Part shown: in pieces, positions 8,239-17,202 of the stretch
Position numbering within the stretch: the stretch's first letter is position 1
Layout of the letters: the number at the start of each line of letters is the position of its first letter
Source: Flavobacterium silvisoli
Lineage (GTDB): Bacteria > Bacteroidota > Bacteroidia > Flavobacteriales > Flavobacteriaceae
Assembly (NCBI RefSeq): GCF_004329815.1
Contig: NZ_SJPE01000021.1
Coordinates: forward strand, 1-41,100
Direction: 5' to 3'
DNA length: 41,100 nucleotides
Translations under genes and position numbers: made by a program
Notes under the pieces: model-generated
What the model saw: the letters and a program-made list of their open reading frames with translations, nothing else
The model's database searches: none
What the model was told of the DNA's origin: nothing

Positions 8239-8943
8239 ATGAAAATAGCACTGCTGGGATATGGCAAAATGGGAAAAGTAATCGAAAGGATTGCTTTGGA
8301 AAGAGGACACGAAATTGTACTGAAAAAAAGCAGTTCTGATACTTTTGACGGATTGGAAAAGGCCGATGTAGCTATAGATTTCAGCATACCAACAGCTGCG
8401 GTAATCAATATTTCAGCCTGTTTAAACCAAGGTGTCCCTGTTGTTTCGGGAACTACCGGTTGGTTGGAAAACTACGACGAGATGACAGCGTTGTGTCAGG
8501 AAAAAAAAGGAGCATTTCTGTATGGATCTAACTTCAGTTTAGGTGTAAATCTGTTTTTTGAACTGAATGATTTTTTGGCCAAAATGATGGCTAAGTTCAG
8601 TGCGGTTTACAAAGTTTCCATGGAAGAAATTCACCACACCCAAAAGCTCGATTCACCTAGTGGAACCGCTATCTCACTGGCAAAAGGCATTATTGCTCAT
8701 TCAGAATACCAATCTTGGACAGAAGGAAAAGCAGCCGACAACCAAATTCACATCGAAGCCAAACGCATCGAAAACGTACCCGGCACACACAGTGTACAAT
8801 ACAGCTCTGATGTTGACTTCATCGAAATCAAACACGTGGCACACAACCGCGAAGGATTTGCCATGGGTGCTGTAGTAGCTGCCGAATGGATTATTGGCAA
8901 AAAAGGAGTGTTTTCGATGAAAGATGTCTTAGATTTGAAGTAA
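8239..8943 (+). CDS. dapB: 4-hydroxy-tetrahydrodipicolinate reductase
   Basis: A 234-residue NAD(P)H-dependent reductase of the diaminopimelate/lysine pathway, which feeds peptidoglycan crosslinks. The N-terminal GYGKMG (7-12) is the dinucleotide-binding loop, VVSGTTGW the conserved substrate-side loop, and EEIHHTQKLDSPSGTA holds the catalytic His pair near 132-133 and the Lys. It is shorter than the 270-residue E. coli enzyme, as usual in Bacteroidetes. It directly abuts the DUF5683 gene, and lepB follows 57 nt later. Confidence 0.95.
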   Translation: MKIALLGYGKMGKVIERIALERGHEIVLKKSSSDTFDGLEKADVAIDFSIPTAAVINISACLNQGVPVVSGTTGWLENYDEMTALCQEKKGAFLYGSNFSLGVNLFFELNDFLAKMMAKFSAVYKVSMEEIHHTQKLDSPSGTAISLAKGIIAHSEYQSWTEGKAADNQIHIEAKRIENVPGTHSVQYSSDVDFIEIKHVAHNREGFAMGAVVAAEWIIGKKGVFSMKDVLDLK

Positions 8944-9000
8944 CAAATTCAATCAGAGCCATACCAATTACAAAAAATAATAAACAAATACATTCAGAAA

Positions 9001-10554
9001 ATGACACTATTTCACTGGTTTATATTTTTCCTAGCCGTTCAGATTATTCATGGCTTGGGTACATGGAAATTATACGAAAAAGCAGGAAGAAAAAGATGGG
9101 AAGCCTTTGTTCCGATATACAATGCCATCACTTTGATGAAAATCATCAATCGCCCAACCTGGTGGACGGTTTTGTTATTTATTCCAATCATCAACCTGAT
9201 TATGTTTCCGGTGGTTTGGGTAGAAACTTTACGTAGCTTCGGGAGAAATTCGACAGCTGATACCTGGTTAGGTATTTTCACCTTTGGTTTGTATATTTAT
9301 TACATCAACTATACTCAGGATGTTCAGCACATCTCCGACCGAAGTTTGATTGCCACCACTAAAACAGGTGACACCGTCAGCTCGCTTCTCTTTGCAGTTG
9401 TCGTGGCTACTTTGGTACATACCTATGTAATGCAACCTTATACGATTCCTACTTCATCTTTGGAAAAATCTTTATTGATAGGCGACTTTTTGTTTGTGAG
9501 CAAATTTCATTATGGTGCCCGCACCCCAATGACTACTGTTGCAGCTCCTATGGTACACGATACATTGCCAATCATAAAAACAAAGTCTTATTTAAGTTGG
9601 CCGCAATTGCCTTATTTCCGTTTTCCTGGATTTCAAAAAATTGAAAAAAATGATATAGTAGTTTTCAACTGGCCGGCAGATACCGTCTACAAATTTTTTG
9701 ATACTTCGGGAAGAAGTGTCGTTAAACCTATAGATAAAAAGTCAAACTACGTAAAACGATGTCAGGGTACGCCTGGTGATTCGTTACAAATTAAGGATGG
9801 TACGGTTTACATCAATGGTAAGGAGTTAATTTTACCGGAAAGAGCCAAAACACAGTATTCATACTTCGTTACATACGACATGAATACACCTATGGATTTT
9901 GAATATCTGCTGAAACAAGTGGGTTCTACAGATGGAGCCGGTTTTAAAAATGAAACCCGAGACACTCTTTATCTAAGAGCGCTTACAGAAGATGGCGCAA
10001 AAACACTGCGAAAAGTACCCGGAATCAAATCGGTTGTAAAGATTGTAAATAAAGAAGGAGAGCCTAATATTTTTACTCACAATCCGAAATGGAACTCGGA
10101 TAACTTCGGGCCTATTTATATTCCTGAAGCCGGAAAAACAGTAGCATTGAATCTTCAAACGCTTCCGTTTTACAAAAGAATTATTTCAGTTTACGAAGGA
10201 AATACTTTGAAAGTCGTAGGTAATGACATTTATGTAAATGGCAAAAAAGCAACTTCATACACGTTCAAACAAAACTACTATTGGATGATGGGAGACAACC
10301 GTCATAACTCAGAAGACAGCCGTTACTGGGGTTATGTACCCGAAGACCATATTGTTGGAAAACCGGTGTTCATTTGGATGAGTTGGGATAGTAATGGTGC
10401 CGGATTGGGAAGCAAAATTAGATGGGAACGCTTATTCACTACGGTTAGTGGAGACGGGCAACCACAATCATATTTCAAATATTTTCTTGGATTATTGATT
10501 TTATATTTTATCGGAGATTATTTCTGGAAAAAGAAAAAAGCAGATAAAAATTAA
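9001..10554 (+). CDS. lepB: Signal peptidase I with N-terminal DUF5684-like membrane domain
   Basis: A 517-residue inner-membrane peptidase that removes Sec signal peptides. Residues 1-110 hold about three transmembrane segments resembling DUF5684 (FVPIYNAITLMKIINRPTWW). A further membrane helix (127-145) leads into the S26 peptidase domain: IPTSSLEKSL with nucleophile Ser153, YVKRCQGTPGD with general-base Lys252, and the GDNRHNSEDSRYWG box beginning near residue 431. About 180 residues separate the Lys and GDN, more than in E. coli LepB, so the periplasmic domain carries a sizeable extra region. It closes the parAB-dapB group. Confidence 0.93.
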   Translation: MTLFHWFIFFLAVQIIHGLGTWKLYEKAGRKRWEAFVPIYNAITLMKIINRPTWWTVLLFIPIINLIMFPVVWVETLRSFGRNSTADTWLGIFTFGLYIYYINYTQDVQHISDRSLIATTKTGDTVSSLLFAVVVATLVHTYVMQPYTIPTSSLEKSLLIGDFLFVSKFHYGARTPMTTVAAPMVHDTLPIIKTKSYLSWPQLPYFRFPGFQKIEKNDIVVFNWPADTVYKFFDTSGRSVVKPIDKKSNYVKRCQGTPGDSLQIKDGTVYINGKELILPERAKTQYSYFVTYDMNTPMDFEYLLKQVGSTDGAGFKNETRDTLYLRALTEDGAKTLRKVPGIKSVVKIVNKEGEPNIFTHNPKWNSDNFGPIYIPEAGKTVALNLQTLPFYKRIISVYEGNTLKVVGNDIYVNGKKATSYTFKQNYYWMMGDNRHNSEDSRYWGYVPEDHIVGKPVFIWMSWDSNGAGLGSKIRWERLFTTVSGDGQPQSYFKYFLGLLILYFIGDYFWKKKKADKN

Positions 10555-10638
10555 GTCTGAAAAATCCTTTTGAACCTCTAAAAGTCATATTGTCCTAACA
10601 GGCTTTATGGCTTTTTACATTAAACAAACTATTGAATT

Positions 10639-11256
10639 ATGAGCAACAATATCATCATCCATCCCAGCTATTTCCCTTCGATTAGCCATTTTGTGGCCAT
10701 GAGCAAAGCTGATGTGGTAACTTTTGAAATGGAAGATAATTTTCAAAAACAAACCAATCGAAACCGGATGTATATTTACAGTCCGAATGGCGTTCAATTG
10801 CTCAACATACCCATCAAACATACCAAAATAGCGCACCAAAAAATTAAAGATGTCAAAATTGAAACAGCTTTTGATTGGCAAAAACAACATTTTAAATCGT
10901 TGGATGCGGCTTACAGGTCCTCACCTTTCTTTGAGTATTTTGAAGATGATATTCGCCCTATTTTTGAAAAAAAGCACACCTTTCTGATGGATTTGAATTT
11001 AGAAACCATGTCAGTGGTGTCAAGATGTTTGGGCTTTGAGTTTGACTACGATGAAACAACGGAATATTTTCACGAAGTGACAGACAAATCAGACTACCGA
11101 GGTTTGATTAATGGCAAAAAAGACACTTCAAGCTTTGAACCCTATACTCAGGTCTTTGGCGAAAAATATGGTTATATAAATAATTTAAGCATACTGGACC
11201 TGCTGTTTAATGAAGGCCGTCAGGCATTGGATTATTTAAAAAAACAACAACTGTAG
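10639..11256 (+). CDS. WbqC-like family protein
   Basis: A 205-residue cytoplasmic protein with the WbqC-family N-terminus IIIHPSYFPSISHFVAMSKADVV and the conserved NRNRMYIYSPNGVQLLNIPI. The family is often found near O-antigen or polysaccharide loci, and its biochemical role is not settled. It follows lepB by 84 nt, a position I recall as common in flavobacteria. The convergent CDP-alcohol phosphotransferase gene ends only 9 nt away, leaving no room for a separate terminator hairpin. Confidence 0.8.
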   Translation: MSNNIIIHPSYFPSISHFVAMSKADVVTFEMEDNFQKQTNRNRMYIYSPNGVQLLNIPIKHTKIAHQKIKDVKIETAFDWQKQHFKSLDAAYRSSPFFEYFEDDIRPIFEKKHTFLMDLNLETMSVVSRCLGFEFDYDETTEYFHEVTDKSDYRGLINGKKDTSSFEPYTQVFGEKYGYINNLSILDLLFNEGRQALDYLKKQQL

Positions 11257-11265
11257 GTTTGTTTA

Positions 11266-11892
11266 CTATCCATTAAAAATTTTATTTCTTCTAATCGCCC
11301 TGCCTTGTCTGAGTTGCCAAGCATGATAGGCAGAAGGAACATCGTTTGTCCAGTTTTTAATCATCAGGATAATAACCATAATTTCCAAACGGGTTGCTAA
11401 TCCGATCCAAAAACAAAAAGCAAATAAAACATCCGATTGGCATTGCCAAATTATTTCCAACAAAGTGGCAAAAAGAAATAGGGTCCATATTTTGGCACCT
11501 ATAGAATGTGTTGCAATTTCCTTTCTGAATTTCAAAAAACACAAGAGATAAGCCATCACTTCAAACCCGAAAAGTATACTCAATTGTAACCGATTATTTT
11601 CGAAAAAAGCGGGACATTGTATAAAAGTAGCTATAGCAAACGCAATAAAGAACACTTGATCTACAGTAGAATCCAATCGCCTTAATTTGGGAGTAGAGAC
11701 ATTCAATTGCCGGGCAATTATGCCGTCAAAGACATCGCTTAAAAGTCCAACCGAAAAAAGAACGGTTGCTATTATCCGGTAGTTATCTACTTCGCAGTAA
11801 CTTAAAAAAAGTAACAAGAAACCAATAAGCAGCCGCAGATAAATCAATGCCAAGGGCAGTCTGTTGATGCTATTTCGAATAAACTTATTCAA
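11266..11892 (-). CDS. CDP-alcohol phosphatidyltransferase family protein
   Basis: A 208-residue membrane protein with about six hydrophobic helices, expected to transfer a phospho-alcohol from a CDP-linked donor during lipid synthesis. The family signature DGxxARx8Gx3Dx3D is recognisable as DGIIARQLNVSTPKLRRLDSTVD, with all four metal-binding acidic positions and the Arg kept, but the Gly is replaced by Leu. Substrate cannot be assigned. Its start overlaps the end of the upstream phosphatase-family gene by 8 nt, so the two are co-translated. Confidence 0.8.
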   Translation of the reverse strand: MNKFIRNSINRLPLALIYLRLLIGFLLLFLSYCEVDNYRIIATVLFSVGLLSDVFDGIIARQLNVSTPKLRRLDSTVDQVFFIAFAIATFIQCPAFFENNRLQLSILFGFEVMAYLLCFLKFRKEIATHSIGAKIWTLFLFATLLEIIWQCQSDVLFAFCFWIGLATRLEIMVIILMIKNWTNDVPSAYHAWQLRQGRAIRRNKIFNG

Positions 11893-12934
11893 TAAACGAA
11901 AGACGTGTCATGATTGGAAAATGATCTGAATTTTCGAATTGTGAAAAACTGCTGAAGCTTTTTACTTTCATCTTCTTATCGGCAAAAATATAATCGATAC
12001 GGGCCGGATAGTATTTGAAGCGATACGTTTGACCAAATCCTTTACCGGCTTCCTCAAAACAATCGTGCATGTTGCCTTTGATGTTTCGATAGATGTATGA
12101 AAACGGACTGTTATTCATGTCGCCGCAAATGATGAGCGGATAATGACATTCTTTCTTGTGGTTGACTAAAATCTCGGCTTGTTGTTCCTGTTTCTTGAAA
12201 GCATCGCGAATGCGGGTGAAAACCTGTTGTGATTTACTCTGATTGATGGCCTCAACATGCTCCTCAATTTCATTAACATCAGGAGAAATTTTGATTGACT
12301 GTAAATGAATGTTGTACACTCTGATGGTATCTTTTCCTTTTTTAATATCGGCAAAAATAATGTTGTTGCCGGCTTCCGGAATTTTAAAATCACCCTGATT
12401 GAAAATAGGGAATTTTGAAAAAATGGCCTGACCGGTTTTGATGTGATTGCCTTCCATAAAAATGGCTTTGTACTTATACACGCGCAAATCTACTTTAGCA
12501 TTTTCTGAATATTCCTGTATGCACAAAATATCCGGATTTTGCTCGTTAATGAACGTCAATATGGTCTCGCCTACATTTCTGCCTTTTATCCAATCAAAAA
12601 GATTAAACAGACGAACGTTATAGCTCATCACGGTAAAATCTTTTTCTTCTTTTTCGATATCATTGGAGGAAAACTTGTAGAACTTATTGATGAACGTAAT
12701 CCCGAGCAATAAAATCAACCCCGAGAGCATGACTTGTCTTTTTAATTGCAACAACCAATAAATGAAAAACAAACCGTTAAGAATTAAAAACAACGGCAAA
12801 ATAAGAGTCAAAACTGAGAGCAACGGAAACATTTTCGGGGCTAAAAAAGGCAGAATATAAGCCACAAACGTCAATACCGTTACAACGATATTACACGCAA
12901 AAACAACTTTATTGAACCACGAGAGTTTCTTCAT
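11885..12934 (-). CDS. Membrane-anchored endonuclease/exonuclease/phosphatase (EEP) family protein
   Basis: A 349-residue protein. The first 90 residues form about three membrane helices; the rest is an EEP metallohydrolase domain with MSYNVRLFN, DILCIQEYSE (metal-binding Glu), IHLQS, the catalytic GDMNNSP and the C-terminal SDHFPIMTRL His-Asp pair, as well as RIDYIFADKK. Such proteins cleave phosphodiesters in lipids or nucleic acids. Overlap with the CDP-alcohol phosphotransferase gene suggests a shared role in envelope lipid metabolism, which is inference. It follows the rhomboid gene after 9 nt. Confidence 0.85.
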   Translation of the reverse strand: MKKLSWFNKVVFACNIVVTVLTFVAYILPFLAPKMFPLLSVLTLILPLFLILNGLFFIYWLLQLKRQVMLSGLILLLGITFINKFYKFSSNDIEKEEKDFTVMSYNVRLFNLFDWIKGRNVGETILTFINEQNPDILCIQEYSENAKVDLRVYKYKAIFMEGNHIKTGQAIFSKFPIFNQGDFKIPEAGNNIIFADIKKGKDTIRVYNIHLQSIKISPDVNEIEEHVEAINQSKSQQVFTRIRDAFKKQEQQAEILVNHKKECHYPLIICGDMNNSPFSYIYRNIKGNMHDCFEEAGKGFGQTYRFKYYPARIDYIFADKKMKVKSFSSFSQFENSDHFPIMTRLSFIE

Positions 12935-12943
12935 TTGTATTTT

Positions 12944-13804
12944 TTATTTGCCGGCTTTGAACAAAAATTCTTTTTCTTCGCTGGTCAGACTGTCATAACC
13001 CGATTGACTTATTTTATCCAAAATCTCGTCAAGTTGCTGCTGCGTTTTATCTTTGGTAACAATTTTACTTTCTCTTTTTACGGCAGGTCTTTTAGGATTA
13101 ACATGAACTTTTTTAAACGGAGTAGACTGCTTTTTGGTAAACAAAGAAGCAAAGAAATCTAAAACTGAATTTACAATCCTACTCAAATCGGTTCCGTTTT
13201 GCAGCAACCTGATGTAAATATAACCAAAAAGAGCTCCGCTCAAATGAGCAATATGTCCTCCGGTATTATCTAATTGTATTTGCAGTAAATCCAACAAAAG
13301 AAGAACTGCTGTGATATGCCAAAGTTTTACGTTTCCGAGCAAAAGCAATCGTACATTCATCAGGGGCTGATAGGTTGTTGCTCCGACTAAAAGTGCCATG
13401 ATGGCTCCTGAAGCACCTACCATTACCGAAACTTTATTCAAAAAATAAAAACTCACTACAAAGCACAAACCCGAGAAAACAGCGCTAAGAAAGTATAATC
13501 CCAAATATTGCTTTTGCGTAAAGAATGTCAGGAATAAACGGCTGGCAAAATTCAGCACCATCATATTAAAGAATAAATGCCAAAAACCACCGTGCAGAAA
13601 AGCATAAGTCAGTAACGTCCAGGGATAATGCAAAACAACTGTTGGTTCTGAAACAAGCTGCAGCCAATTTGGAAAAACAAACTGCCCGGTTTTAAACTGA
13701 TAGAAAATTAATGACAACAGAAAGATGCCAACATTCCAATAAATCATCTTATTGGAAATGCCTCCTATTTTATACTGCCATTTTAAATCTTCTAGTATAC
13801 TCAT
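12944..13804 (-). CDS. Rhomboid family intramembrane serine protease with cytosolic tail
   Basis: A 286-residue rhomboid protease with about six membrane helices. It keeps the oxyanion-side HLFFN (His76, Asn80), the nucleophile in GASGAIM (Ser132) and the catalytic His187 in AHLSGALFGY, so it should cut transmembrane substrates. Residues 215-286 form a soluble, basic-then-acidic tail ending LDEILDKISQSGYDSLTSEEKEFL, which matches a DUF6576-type extension common in flavobacterial rhomboids as I recall. It lies 40 nt downstream of a second rhomboid gene, in the same operon as mutL. Confidence 0.9.
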   Translation of the reverse strand: MSILEDLKWQYKIGGISNKMIYWNVGIFLLSLIFYQFKTGQFVFPNWLQLVSEPTVVLHYPWTLLTYAFLHGGFWHLFFNMMVLNFASRLFLTFFTQKQYLGLYFLSAVFSGLCFVVSFYFLNKVSVMVGASGAIMALLVGATTYQPLMNVRLLLLGNVKLWHITAVLLLLDLLQIQLDNTGGHIAHLSGALFGYIYIRLLQNGTDLSRIVNSVLDFFASLFTKKQSTPFKKVHVNPKRPAVKRESKIVTKDKTQQQLDEILDKISQSGYDSLTSEEKEFLFKAGK

Positions 13805-13844
13805 AATTTTATGGAAAATTGAAAAACTTGCTGTACAACTGATT

Positions 13845-14606
13845 CTAACTCCAACGGTTTTTGTTAAACTGATTGCGTTTCCAGTACCACATCATCAGAA
13901 AACCTGTTATCGCTCCACCCACATGGGCAAAGTGAGCAATTCCGGTTCCTCCGCTCCCGAAAAGCGAACTGCCTTGAAATCCTAAAAATAAATCCACCGC
14001 AATCAATCCCGGCACAAAATATTTGGCCTTGATTGGAATAGGAATGAACATAATCCCCAATTCGGCCATGGGAAACATAAAGGCAAAGGCCGTCAGCAAT
14101 CCGTAAATAGCGCCCGAAGCACCAAGTGACGGTACATTAAATGAAAAATAAAATTGTTCCAAGGTTGATAACGGCACCATTTCTACAATCTTCTCGTTGT
14201 ATTTCCCTTCTTTCAAAATGGTAGCAATAACATCATCAGGAATATGGGCATTTTGCAAGGCTTCCAAGGCGTGATGGTATTGCAGGTAATTGAAACCGGT
14301 GTGTAATAAAGCCGCACCTAATCCGCAGGAAATGTAAAAGAAAAGAAATTTTCTGGGACCCCAAAAATGTTCCAATGCTGAGCCGAACGAAACCAATGCA
14401 AACATATTGAACAAAATATGCATAAAATTGGGCATAGCGGCATGCATGAACATGCTGGTCAAAGGTTGCCAAATCCTGAAATTCGGGTGGCTCGGATAAT
14501 ACAGTGAAAACAATTGATAAGCCACATCGCCCACTATATTTGAGCCTATATAAAATATAATATTGATAATCAGTAACTGCTTAACAGTTTCGGTCATGCG
14601 CATCAT
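13845..14606 (-). CDS. Rhomboid family intramembrane serine protease
   Basis: A 253-residue rhomboid with HILFN (His63, Asn67), GASGAIYG (Ser164) and AHVGGAITGF (His228), so the dyad is intact. Between the third helix and the active-site Ser lies a polar stretch of about 55 residues (105-158) that is missing in the neighbouring rhomboid and could form a periplasmic cap or substrate-binding loop. Its start codon overlaps the mutL stop (ATGA), indicating translational coupling. An alternative start is the Met at residue 4. Confidence 0.9.
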   Translation of the reverse strand: MMRMTETVKQLLIINIIFYIGSNIVGDVAYQLFSLYYPSHPNFRIWQPLTSMFMHAAMPNFMHILFNMFALVSFGSALEHFWGPRKFLFFYISCGLGAALLHTGFNYLQYHHALEALQNAHIPDDVIATILKEGKYNEKIVEMVPLSTLEQFYFSFNVPSLGASGAIYGLLTAFAFMFPMAELGIMFIPIPIKAKYFVPGLIAVDLFLGFQGSSLFGSGGTGIAHFAHVGGAITGFLMMWYWKRNQFNKNRWS

Positions 14607-16477
14607 AAGCTGAATTTTTTATCTAAATCTTCCACACTCATCGTAATGAAAGTTGGTTTTTGAAAAGGCGACACATTCGGTTCCTTGCAGGCAAAGAGGT
14701 TGTGCACCAAGTTTTCCTGTTCTCTTTCGGTCAAATACGTTCCGGTTTTTACGGCCAAACTGCGCGCCATCGATTTGGCGATGGTGTCATTCTGGCAAAA
14801 ACTGCTGTCCGGAATGCCGTCTTGTAAATCACTCAATAACTCTTCCAAAACGATAGAAACCTCACTTTCGGTCACATTGACAGGTAAACCCGAAATAACA
14901 ATACTGTCTTCAGTAATGGATTCAAAAAGAAAACCGGTGTTTTCTAACGAGTGTTGCAATTCTCTAATCAAATCTATCTCAACAGCCGAAAAATACAATT
15001 GTAGCGGGAAAAGCATTTGTTGGCTTGAGGCTTGGTGTACTGTCATATTGGTCAAAAATTCTTCGTACAAAATGCGCTCGTGAGCCCGTTTTTGATTAAT
15101 AATCACCATCCCTGATTTGATAGGACTGACGATATATTTTTTATGAATTTGGTAAGTTCGCTTAACTTCCTGTTCTATTTCATTTTCTTCAAATAAAGAG
15201 GAAGATACCGCATCGTTTTCAAAAGTCATTTCTGTAACCTCCTGCCCTGCTTGTTTTAAACCCACATACAAACTTTCCCAACTGGGCTGAGTTTCCTTTC
15301 GATATCCTGATGGAGCAGCGAAAGCCTTAGCTGGTTTTTGCTTCGCCAGTTCCCTATCGTTCGAGTCATCGGCAAACGGATTGAATGTACTATCAAACTG
15401 AATGGTCGGATATTCAGCTTCCTTGTTTTGATATTGATATGGTGTATCCAGGTTAGGATCACGATCAAAATCGAGTACCGGAGCCACGTTAAACTGTCCT
15501 AAGCTGTGCTTGATGGCCGAACGCAAAATGGCATATAAAGCGTGTTCATCATCAAACTTGATTTCAGTTTTGGTAGGATGAATATTGATATCAATGGTAT
15601 GCGGCGGTACTTCTAGGTATAAAAAATAACTCGGTTGGGCGCCGTCTTTCAGCAAACCTTCATAAGCAGCCATTACAGCATGATGCAAGTAACCGCTTTT
15701 AATGAAGCGATTATTAACAAAAAAGAATTGTTCACCTCTGCTTTTCTTGGCAAATTCGGGTTTCCCGATAAAGCCATGCAGGTTGACAATCTCGGTTTCT
15801 TCTTTTACCGGAACCAGTTTTTCATTGGTTTTACCGGCAAAAATATTGACTATGCGTTGTCTGAAATTTGATATAGGCAGGTTGAACATTTCACTACCGT
15901 TGTGGTACATCGTAAAATGAATATTCGGGTGTGCCATGGCCACACGCTGAAACTCGTCAACAATATGGCGTTGCTCCACCGTTTCCGATTTTAAGAAATT
16001 GCGTCGTGCCGGGATATTGAAAAATAAATTTTTTATGGCAAATGAAGTTCCTTTGGGTAAAACCGCCGGTTCCTGCGAAACAAATTTTGAGCCTTCAATA
16101 ATGATATGAACTCCAAGCTCTTCCTGTTCCTGCTTGGTTTTCATCTCTACATGAGCAATAGCCGCTATGGATGCCAAGGCTTCGCCTCTAAACCCTTTGG
16201 TATGCAATGAAAACAAATCTTCGGCCTGACGGATTTTGGAAGTAGCATGTCGCTCAAAACACAAACGCGAGTCGGTAACGCTCATTCCTTTTCCGTTATC
16301 GATAACCTGAATCAGGGATTTACCGGCATCTTTGATGATTAATTTGATGTCGGTTGCGTTGGCATCAACGGCATTTTCCAACAATTCTTTTACAACCGAA
16401 GCCGGTCTTTGCACCACTTCACCGGCGGCTATCTGGTTGGCAACGTGGTCGGGAAGTAATTGAATTATGCTTGACAT
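14603..16477 (-). CDS. mutL: DNA mismatch repair protein MutL
   Basis: A 624-residue mismatch-repair matchmaker. The GHKL ATPase is complete: IAAGEVVQRP, ELLENAVDA (Glu34/Asn35), DNGKGM (60-65) and TKGFRGEAL. The C-terminal dimerisation domain aligns, but the endonuclease motif DQHAxxExxxxE reads NQKRAHERILYE from about residue 461, so the Asp and His metal ligands are replaced. The usual C-P-H-G-R-P near the end reads VSPFQKP, also without ligands. The ATPase and MutS coupling should work; nicking probably does not. A -7-like TAAATTTG lies at 16531-16538 on this strand. Confidence 0.93.
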   Translation of the reverse strand: MSSIIQLLPDHVANQIAAGEVVQRPASVVKELLENAVDANATDIKLIIKDAGKSLIQVIDNGKGMSVTDSRLCFERHATSKIRQAEDLFSLHTKGFRGEALASIAAIAHVEMKTKQEQEELGVHIIIEGSKFVSQEPAVLPKGTSFAIKNLFFNIPARRNFLKSETVEQRHIVDEFQRVAMAHPNIHFTMYHNGSEMFNLPISNFRQRIVNIFAGKTNEKLVPVKEETEIVNLHGFIGKPEFAKKSRGEQFFFVNNRFIKSGYLHHAVMAAYEGLLKDGAQPSYFLYLEVPPHTIDINIHPTKTEIKFDDEHALYAILRSAIKHSLGQFNVAPVLDFDRDPNLDTPYQYQNKEAEYPTIQFDSTFNPFADDSNDRELAKQKPAKAFAAPSGYRKETQPSWESLYVGLKQAGQEVTEMTFENDAVSSSLFEENEIEQEVKRTYQIHKKYIVSPIKSGMVIINQKRAHERILYEEFLTNMTVHQASSQQMLFPLQLYFSAVEIDLIRELQHSLENTGFLFESITEDSIVISGLPVNVTESEVSIVLEELLSDLQDGIPDSSFCQNDTIAKSMARSLAVKTGTYLTEREQENLVHNLFACKEPNVSPFQKPTFITMSVEDLDKKFSL

Positions 16478-16575
16478 TTACTAGTATTCTGTGTTCAGTA
16501 TTTTTTAATCTGTGGTAAAACCAGAGTAAGCAAATTTAAGCAAAAAGTAATCGGATTTACTGTTAATCATTGGCT

Positions 16576-16607
16576 AAAAATAAAAAACCTATTCACATAA
16601 GAATAGG
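16576..16607 (-). terminator. Intrinsic terminator after ribH
   Basis: On the minus strand CCTATTC (16601-16607) pairs with GAATAGG (16588-16594) across a 6-nt loop, followed by TTTTTTATTTTT (16576-16587). It lies 31 nt after the ribH stop. Confidence 0.8.
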
Positions 16608-16637
16608 CTTCAATTTATGCTGTAAACAGACGATTTA

Positions 16638-17129
16638 CTACATAGTCTTTCTTCTCAACTCTGCCATTTTAATAGCAGCAATGGCGGCTTCAGTCCCTTT
16701 GTTACCGTGAACTCCTCCGCTTCGGTCAATCGATTGTTGTTCGTAGTTATCGGTCAACAGGCAGAAAATAACCGGCACATCGGTTTGCACGTTCAAATCT
16801 TTAATGCCTTGGGTTACGCCTTCGCATACAAATTCAAAATGCATGGTTTCGCCTTTGATGACACAACCAATGGTAATAACCACGTCTACTTCTTGAGTAA
16901 CAATCATTCTTTGGGCTCCGTATACCAATTCAAAACTTCCGGGCACATTCCAGCGAATCAGGTTTTCGGGCAAAGCACCACAGTCTAACAAAGCCGCTTC
17001 GGCTCCGGCATAAAGCCCGTTCGTGATGTGATCGTTCCATTCTGAAACAACAATCCCAAACCGAAAGTCCTTCGCGTTTGGGATTGTATTTTTATCGTAA
17101 TTGGATAAATTTTTATTTGCAGTAGCCAT
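16638..17129 (-). CDS. ribH: 6,7-dimethyl-8-ribityllumazine synthase
   Basis: A 163-residue enzyme that condenses the ribityl-pyrimidinedione with dihydroxybutanone phosphate in the penultimate step of riboflavin synthesis, assembling as a pentamer or capsid. It shows the substrate-stacking Trp31 in SEWND, VPGSFEL (62-68), GCVIKGETMHFEFV (88-101) with the catalytic His98, and the phosphate-binding RSGGVHGNKG (136-145). The length is normal. It lies downstream of the TPR membrane gene, separated by an 18-bp hairpin, and is closed by its own terminator. Confidence 0.95.
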   Translation of the reverse strand: MATANKNLSNYDKNTIPNAKDFRFGIVVSEWNDHITNGLYAGAEAALLDCGALPENLIRWNVPGSFELVYGAQRMIVTQEVDVVITIGCVIKGETMHFEFVCEGVTQGIKDLNVQTDVPVIFCLLTDNYEQQSIDRSGGVHGNKGTEAAIAAIKMAELRRKTM

Positions 17130-17148
17130 AAATAATTATGAATGTTAA

Positions 17149-17201
17149 ATTATGAATTATGAATTAAAATCAATCGTAATTCCTAATTCGTAATTCGTAA
17201 T
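17149..17201 (-). repeat. A/T-rich inverted repeat between TPR gene and ribH
   Basis: The 18-nt arms 17149-17166 and 17184-17201 pair with 16 Watson-Crick matches and 2 positions that become G-U in one RNA strand. Each arm is itself a partial tandem repeat (GAATTAT-GAATTA on the left). It begins 2 nt after the TPR gene's stop codon on the minus strand. Without a clean T-run it may be a weak terminator, an RNA stabiliser or a simple-sequence insertion. Confidence 0.55.
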
Positions 17202-17202
17202 C

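Noticed and set aside
14685..15083. Plus-strand open frame (132 codons) opposite mutL
   Set aside because: Antisense to the conserved C-terminal part of mutL, with no recognisable motif.
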